This document shows, piece by piece, positions 59,640 through 64,000 of a stretch of DNA of 64,000 nt (its first letter is position 1; each line of letters starts with the position of its first letter). The position numbers and the translations under genes are program-made. The notes below the pieces were generated by a model, which was given only the letters and a program-made list of their open reading frames with translations, had not been told where the DNA came from and did not search any database. Source of the DNA: an uncultured Lachnospiraceae bacterium (GTDB lineage Bacteria > Bacillota > Clostridia > Lachnospirales > Lachnospiraceae); contig CACZBW010000017.1 in NCBI GenBank assembly GCA_902779575.1, positions 1 through 64,000 on the forward strand. Reading direction: 5' to 3'.

Positions 59640-60392
59640 ATGAGTGTACTTTCTATGAAACAGCTGCTGGAAGCAGGCGTCCATTTCGGACATCAGACCA
59701 GAAGATGGAACCCCAAGATGGCTCCGTATATCTATACCGAGCGCAACGGCATCTATATCATTGACCTTCAGAAGACGGTCGGCATGATCGACGATGCTTA
59801 CAATGCAGTCGGCGATATCGCTGCTAACGGCGGAACGATTCTGTTTGTCGGTACCAAGAAGCAGGCGCAGGATTCCATCCGGCTCGAAGCTGAGAGATGC
59901 GGAATGTATTATGTCAATGAGAGATGGCTCGGCGGCATGCTGACCAACTTCAAGACGATCCAGAGCCGTATCAGACGCATGAAAGATATCAAGAAGATGC
60001 AGGAAGACGGTACTTTCGCCGTACTGCCGAAGAAGGAAGTCATCGGACTGCAGAAGGAACTTGAGAAGCTTGAGAAGAACCTCAGCGGTATCGAAGAGAT
60101 GAAGAAGCTTCCGGATGCGATTTTCGTCGTTGACCTGAAGAAAGAGCGCATCTGCGTGCAGGAAGCTCACGCACTGGGCATCCCGCTGATCGGAATTGCC
60201 GATACCAACTGTGATCCGGAAGATCTGGATTATGTGATCCCGGGCAATGACGACGCGATCCGCGCAGTCAAGCTGATCGTTTCCAAGATGGCGGACGCGG
60301 TCATCGAGGCAAGACAGGGCGCCGAGCAGGCAGTCAGCGAAGCAGACTTTGCCGCAGAAGAGGAACCGGTTGAGGCAGTTACCGCTGAATAA
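59640..60392 (+). CDS. rpsB: 30S ribosomal protein S2
   Basis: 250 residues. Opens [20 protein letters not shown] with [11 protein letters not shown], then [27 protein letters not shown] and [21 protein letters not shown], all S2 signatures. The acidic C-terminal tail ([10 protein letters not shown]) is common. AAAGGAGAACGAAG precedes the ATG at 59640. It is 101 bases ahead of tsf, the usual partner. Confidence 0.98.
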   Translation: MSVLSMKQLLEAGVHFGHQTRRWNPKMAPYIYTERNGIYIIDLQKTVGMIDDAYNAVGDIAANGGTILFVGTKKQAQDSIRLEAERCGMYYVNERWLGGMLTNFKTIQSRIRRMKDIKKMQEDGTFAVLPKKEVIGLQKELEKLEKNLSGIEEMKKLPDAIFVVDLKKERICVQEAHALGIPLIGIADTNCDPEDLDYVIPGNDDAIRAVKLIVSKMADAVIEARQGAEQAVSEADFAAEEEPVEAVTAE

Positions 60393-60493
60393 GGGATTGC
60401 CTGTCGCATGGTAAGGGACGGCTTTAAAGAGGCCTGATGCTGCCTCGCCGTCACAGATATAAGATTCCGCTTACAGGATGGAGGAGAATTAGA

Positions 60494-61432
60494 ATGGCTA
60501 TCACAGCAGCAATGGTAAAAGATCTCAGGGAAGCGACCGGTGCCGGCATGATGGATTGCAAGAAAGCGCTGACCGCTACAGATGGCGATAAGGAAAAGGC
60601 AGTAGAGTGGCTCAGGGAAAAAGGCCTTGCCACCGCACAGAAGAAAGCCGGCCGTATCGCTGCGGAAGGTATCTCCATGGCCCTGGTTTCCGAGGACGGA
60701 AAGAAGGCAGTCGCCGTCGAAGTGAATTCCGAGACAGACTTTGTCGCCAAGAATGAGAAGTTCCAGGCGTATGTGAAGCAGGTTGCAGAGCAGGCTCTGG
60801 ATACCACAGCTGCCGATATCGATGCATTCCTTGCTGAGAAGAGCATTTTTGATGCAGAGAAGACGGTTGCAGACATGAATTCCGCTCAGATCGCTGTAAT
60901 CGGCGAGAACCTGAAGATCCGCCGTTTCCAGCAGATGAAGGAAGAGAACGGATTTATCTGCGCATATACCCATATGGGCGGAAAGATCGTCACTCTTGTT
61001 GATGTTGTCACAGACGTAGTCAATGACGCAGTGAAAGAGATGGCGAAGAACATCGCCATGCAGGTTGCCGCTCTGAAGCCGCTGTATACCACGAATGCGG
61101 AAGTTCCGCAGGATTATAAGGATCATGAGCTTGAGATCCTCAAGCAGCAGATCATGAACGATCCGAAGATGGCCGGAAAGCCGGAGAAGGTTATTGCCGG
61201 CGCAGTTCAGGGCCGTCTGAGCAAGGAACTGAAGGAGATCTGCCTGCTTGACCAGGTCTATGTCAAGGCGGAAGACGGAAAGCAGAGTGTTGACGCGTAT
61301 GTGAAGCAGGCTTCCAAAGCCGCGGGCGCAAACGCATATATCAAGACTTTCGTTCGTTTCGAGACCGGTGAAGGACTTGAGAAGAAGAACGAAGACTTTG
61401 CAGCTGAGGTTGCAGCTCAGATCAAGGGCTGA
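60494..61432 (+). CDS. tsf: Elongation factor Ts
   Basis: 312 residues. EF-Ts exchanges GDP for GTP on EF-Tu. The N-terminal UBA-like domain has MVKDLREATGAGMMDCKKAL and the TDFVAKNE motif sits near residue 80, both diagnostic. The longer, two-subdomain core is that of non-mitochondrial type EF-Ts. GGATGGAGGAGAATTAGA precedes the ATG. The pyrH-frr genes that often follow in Firmicutes are absent; a terminator and glgA follow instead. Confidence 0.98.
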   Translation: MAITAAMVKDLREATGAGMMDCKKALTATDGDKEKAVEWLREKGLATAQKKAGRIAAEGISMALVSEDGKKAVAVEVNSETDFVAKNEKFQAYVKQVAEQALDTTAADIDAFLAEKSIFDAEKTVADMNSAQIAVIGENLKIRRFQQMKEENGFICAYTHMGGKIVTLVDVVTDVVNDAVKEMAKNIAMQVAALKPLYTTNAEVPQDYKDHELEILKQQIMNDPKMAGKPEKVIAGAVQGRLSKELKEICLLDQVYVKAEDGKQSVDAYVKQASKAAGANAYIKTFVRFETGEGLEKKNEDFAAEVAAQIKG

Positions 61433-61464
61433 TCGTAAAAACAGCTGACCCGAAAATAACAGAA

Positions 61465-61502
61465 AGGTGCCGCACTGCCGACCGGGCAGCGCGGCACTTT
61501 TG
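61465..61502 (+). terminator. Terminator after tsf
   Basis: AGGTGCCGC-ACTGCC pairs with GGCAG-CGCGGCACTTTT around GACCG; about 13 pairs with one bulge, then TTTT. Confidence 0.88.
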
Positions 61503-61523
61503 CATCTATGATGCTTTTGCTCT

Positions 61524-61551
61524 TTGCAGACTTGATTAAATGAGTTATAAT
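61524..61551 (+). promoter_or_regulatory. Promoter of glgA
   Basis: TTGCAG (61524-61529) and TATAAT (61546-61551), spacer 16, about 60 bases before the start codon. Confidence 0.7.
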
Positions 61552-61618
61552 AATCTGGAATATGCACAGAATTGTACAGAACAGAAGCGTTTTTCTGGTC
61601 TGGATTGGAGGATATTTC

Positions 61619-63067
61619 ATGAGAAAAGTATTGTTTGTGGCGTCGGAGGGCGTACCGTTTATCAAAACCGGAGGGCTTGCCGACGTTGTGGGCTCGCTGC
61701 CGAAGTGCTTCGATAAGGAGAGATATGATGTTCGCGTCATTCTTCCCAAATATATGTGCATGCGGCAGGAGTGGAAGGATAAGATGAATTATCTGACCCA
61801 CTTCTATATGGATCTTTCCTGGAGAAGCCAGTATGTGGGCATCCTTGAGATGAAGTATGAGGGTGTTCAGTTTTACTTTATTGATAATGAATACTATTTC
61901 TCCGGACCCAAACCCTACGGGAATATCTATCAGGATGTTGAAAAATTCGCCTTTTTCTCCAAGGCAGCACTCAGCGCTCTTCCGGTGATCGGTTTCCAGC
62001 CGGATATCGTCCACTGCCATGACTGGCAGACAGGACTGATTCCGGTTTACCTGAAGGACAAGTTCCATGACGGTGTATTCTTCCGCAGCATGAAGTCGGT
62101 CATCACCATCCACAATCTCAAGTTCCAGGGCGTGTGGGATGTGAAGACGATCCAGGATATCACGGGGCTGGACAAGTCCTATTTTGCTCCGGATAAACTG
62201 GAGGCTTACGGGGACGCCAACTATCTCAAGGGCGGAATCGTCTACGCAGACTGGATTACTACAGTCTCCGACACCTACGCCAGGGAGATCCAGACCCCGT
62301 TTTACGGCGAACGCCTGGACGGACTGATGCGCGCCAGGAACAACTGCCTGAGCGGAATTGTCAACGGAATCGATTATAAGGAGTATGATCCCGATACGGA
62401 TCCTTTCCTTGAAAAGAACTACAATATCGAGAACTTCCGCCGGGAAAAGGTCAAGAACAAGAGAGCCCTCCAGAAGGAACTGGGGCTGGAACAGGATGAA
62501 CGCAAATTCATGATCGGAATCGTGTCCAGGCTGACGGACCAGAAGGGATTTGACCTGATCGCGTATATGATGGATGAGCTGTGCCAGCAGGACATCCAGC
62601 TGGTGGTGTTGGGAACCGGCGAAGAGCGCTATGAGAATATGTTCCGCCATTTCGCCTGGAAATATCAGGGGAAGGTATCGGCCAACATCTACTATTCAGA
62701 GGCAATGAGCCATAAGATTTACGGCTCCTGCGACGCCTTCCTGATGCCCTCTCTCTTCGAACCCTGCGGTCTGAGCCAGCTGATGAGCCTGCGATACGGG
62801 ACGGTTCCGATCGTCCGCGAGACAGGCGGCCTGAAGGATACGGTGCAGCCGTACAACGAGTACGATTCGTCCGGAACCGGTTTCTCATTCGCCAACTACA
62901 ACGCACATGAGATGCTCTATACGATCAAGTACGCCATGGACGTTTTCTACAATCACAAACGGGAGTGGAACAAGCTGATCAGCCGCGGCATGTCGGCGGA
63001 TTTCTCCTGGCACACGTCTGCTGAAAAGTATGAGGCACTGTATGACAGCCTCCTGAAAGAGGAATAA
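61619..63067 (+). CDS. glgA: Glycogen (starch) synthase, ADP-glucose type
   Basis: 482 residues, GT5 family. K16-T-G-G-L20 near the N-terminus is the ADP-glucose-binding loop; HCHDWQTGLIPVYL is in the first Rossmann half; the second half has GIVSRLTDQKGFDLI, SLFEPCGLSQLMSLRYGTVPIVRETGGL with the catalytic/nucleotide glutamate region. It extends alpha-1,4-glucan storage polymer in the cytoplasm. Perfect GGAGG lies 7 bases before the ATG at 61619. It stands without glgC/glgD/glgB neighbours. Only 7 bases separate it from the Rrf2 gene. Confidence 0.96.
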   Translation: MRKVLFVASEGVPFIKTGGLADVVGSLPKCFDKERYDVRVILPKYMCMRQEWKDKMNYLTHFYMDLSWRSQYVGILEMKYEGVQFYFIDNEYYFSGPKPYGNIYQDVEKFAFFSKAALSALPVIGFQPDIVHCHDWQTGLIPVYLKDKFHDGVFFRSMKSVITIHNLKFQGVWDVKTIQDITGLDKSYFAPDKLEAYGDANYLKGGIVYADWITTVSDTYAREIQTPFYGERLDGLMRARNNCLSGIVNGIDYKEYDPDTDPFLEKNYNIENFRREKVKNKRALQKELGLEQDERKFMIGIVSRLTDQKGFDLIAYMMDELCQQDIQLVVLGTGEERYENMFRHFAWKYQGKVSANIYYSEAMSHKIYGSCDAFLMPSLFEPCGLSQLMSLRYGTVPIVRETGGLKDTVQPYNEYDSSGTGFSFANYNAHEMLYTIKYAMDVFYNHKREWNKLISRGMSADFSWHTSAEKYEALYDSLLKEE

Positions 63068-63074
63068 AGGAAGC

Positions 63075-63524
63075 ATGAAGTTATCGACGAAGGGGCGGTA
63101 CGCGCTCCGGGCCATGATCGACCTGGCCGTGAACAGCAGCGGGGACAGCACCGTTTCCCTGAGCTCCATCGCCCAGCGGCAGCATCTGTCGGAGGCATAT
63201 CTGGAGCAGCTTGCCGCGAAGCTGAAGAAAAGCGGCCTTGTGGTCAGCAGCAGGGGAGCCGCAGGCGGATACCGCCTTGCGAAGCCTGCCGGGGAGATCT
63301 CCGTGGGGGATGTGCTTCGCGCCTGCGAGGGGGACATCAATCTTGTCAGCTGCCCGGGCATAACAGGGGCGGAAGACGCGAAAGCCTGCATCGGCGCGGA
63401 CGCCTGTGTGTCCAGACTGGTCTGGGTACGGATCAATGAGAGCGTCCGGGATACGGTAGACCATATTTTCCTCTCAGATCTGGTTGAGGAAAGCCGCCGC
63501 CTTGCGGCGCCGGCTTCCATGTAA
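63075..63524 (+). CDS. Rrf2-family transcriptional regulator (IscR-like)
   Basis: 149 residues. The winged helix begins MKLSTKGRYALRAMIDLAVN and has EAYLEQLAAKLKKSGLVVSSRGAAGGYRLAK, the DNA-binding core of Rrf2 proteins. Three cysteines C93, C105 and C111 are spaced like the [2Fe-2S] ligands of IscR (92, 98, 104), with one extra C84. So it probably senses iron-sulfur status, redox or NO. In many Firmicutes it precedes iscS/iscU, but here it follows glgA on the same transcript and no isc genes are in view. AAAGGAAGC lies before the ATG. Confidence 0.92.
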   Translation: MKLSTKGRYALRAMIDLAVNSSGDSTVSLSSIAQRQHLSEAYLEQLAAKLKKSGLVVSSRGAAGGYRLAKPAGEISVGDVLRACEGDINLVSCPGITGAEDAKACIGADACVSRLVWVRINESVRDTVDHIFLSDLVEESRRLAAPASM

Positions 63525-63536
63525 AGCAGAGTATGA

Positions 63537-63568
63537 AATCGCCGCCTGCGGAAGCAGGCGGCGATTTT
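63537..63568 (+). terminator. Terminator after the Rrf2 gene
   Basis: AATCGCCGCCTGC and GCAGGCGGCGATT form a perfect 13-bp stem around GGAA, followed by TT. The next ~150 bases hold no gene. Confidence 0.85.
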
Positions 63569-63721
63569 GCGGGAAAAGACGAAACCGACTGTCATGCACG
63601 ATTAAAAAGATATTTGATGGCTTACAGCTATCTGCCGGCCGTGCTGCGGAATGAACGTGTTTCCTGCAGGAGAGAGGCAGGCTTTCCTATGCCCGGCCGG
63701 ATCATTCCATGCACATTATGC

Positions 63722-64000
63722 TCAGAGGAGCGGTACTGTATGCGGCATTCTGCTATAAAAAACAGTATAGGCTGAGAAACCGCATCTGAGGAGCAGTTCC
63801 TCCGTTTCCCGGAACCCCAGGGCGATATGTTCCGGCGTATGGGCGTCTGACCCGATCGTGATCTGTTCCCCGCCGAGATCTCTGTAAAGCATCAGGATCG
63901 AGGGCGCGGGATTGGGCTGCCCAAGGCCGTGGCGGATCCCGGCGCTGTTGACCTCGAGACATTTTCCCTGAGCAATCACATATTCCAGGATCGCCGCGAT
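63722..64000 (-). CDS. Histidinol-phosphatase, PHP type (C-terminal end, partial)
   Basis: The last 92 residues; the frame is open to the window's end, so the start is outside. LEVNSAG, followed by QPNPAPSILMLYRDLGGEQITIGSDAHTPEHIALGF, is the C-terminal part of PHP-fold histidinol phosphatases, and SDAH supplies metal ligands. The enzyme makes histidinol in histidine synthesis; related PHP phosphoesterases look alike, so the specific reaction is only likely. The internal GTG at 63979 is not a start. Confidence 0.82.
   Translation of the reverse strand: MAAILEYVIAQGKCLEVNSAGIRHGLGQPNPAPSILMLYRDLGGEQITIGSDAHTPEHIALGFRETEELLLRCGFSAYTVFYSRMPHTVPLL

Noticed and set aside
1-64000. CRISPR array, integrase, transposase, prophage or att sites
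   Set aside because: No regularly spaced direct repeats with unique spacers and no protein with recombinase or phage motifs were found; the tandem arrays seen have no spacers.

Overview
The window reads as one continuous piece of a Firmicutes (Clostridia) chromosome, most likely family Lachnospiraceae. The reasons are the hrcA-grpE-dnaK-dnaJ order behind a CIRCE operator, a pyruvate:ferredoxin oxidoreductase and a pyruvate,phosphate dikinase, a flavodiiron protein with its rubredoxin (anaerobe), a dimeric-type glycyl-tRNA synthetase, HemZ, GGAGG-type ribosome binding sites and TTGACA/TATAAT promoters. By eye the base composition is moderately GC-rich for the phylum (not computed), with an AT-richer stretch near 24.6-27.2 kb and a milder one near 31.2-33 kb. 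Genus cannot be fixed from this sequence.

Layout. 1-0.4 kb: 3' end of a 23S rRNA with no 5S gene after it, then tRNA-Leu(CAG). 0.4-8.1 kb: LCP cell-wall ligase, asnA, holA, rpsT, lepA, hemW. 8.1-9.6 kb: a 45-bp tandem array, a membrane-anchored SGNH hydrolase and a MITE-like palindromic element. 9.5-14.9 kb: CIRCE-controlled chaperone operon. 15-16.5 kb: flavodiiron protein plus a 52-residue rubredoxin (oxygen/NO defence). 16.7-22.7 kb: a domain-swapped GH3 glycosidase, a methyltransferase, a GNAT and a HAD phosphatase. 22.8-33.7 kb: ABC-F protein, an AT-rich insert (secreted leucine-rich-repeat-like protein and a Wzy/O-antigen-ligase-like membrane protein), PFOR, a secreted protein of unknown function and a Lit-like membrane protein. 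33.7-44.4 kb: M16C protease, era, recO, a lipoprotein, glyQS, ppdK and an HPr-like protein without the active-site histidine. 44.5-52.1 kb: tRNA-Arg(ACG), apt, rel, an MBL hydrolase, hemZ, aspS. 52.1-59.5 kb: a duplicated-domain membrane-anchored protein and a four-gene export cassette (adaptor, ATPase, second adaptor, permease). 59.6-64 kb: rpsB-tsf, glgA, an Rrf2 regulator and the C-terminal end of a PHP-type histidinol phosphatase cut by the window edge.

Most of the window is core housekeeping. The accessory interest lies in a dispersed palindromic element (two full copies, one shortened, one possible remnant); three minisatellite arrays, two of them inside the two HemN-family radical-SAM genes and one directly behind hemW; the Crh-like HPr; and the MacB-type cassette with two different adaptors, one carrying a very acidic glycine/phenylalanine-rich tail. 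No CRISPR array, transposase gene, integrase or prophage was seen.
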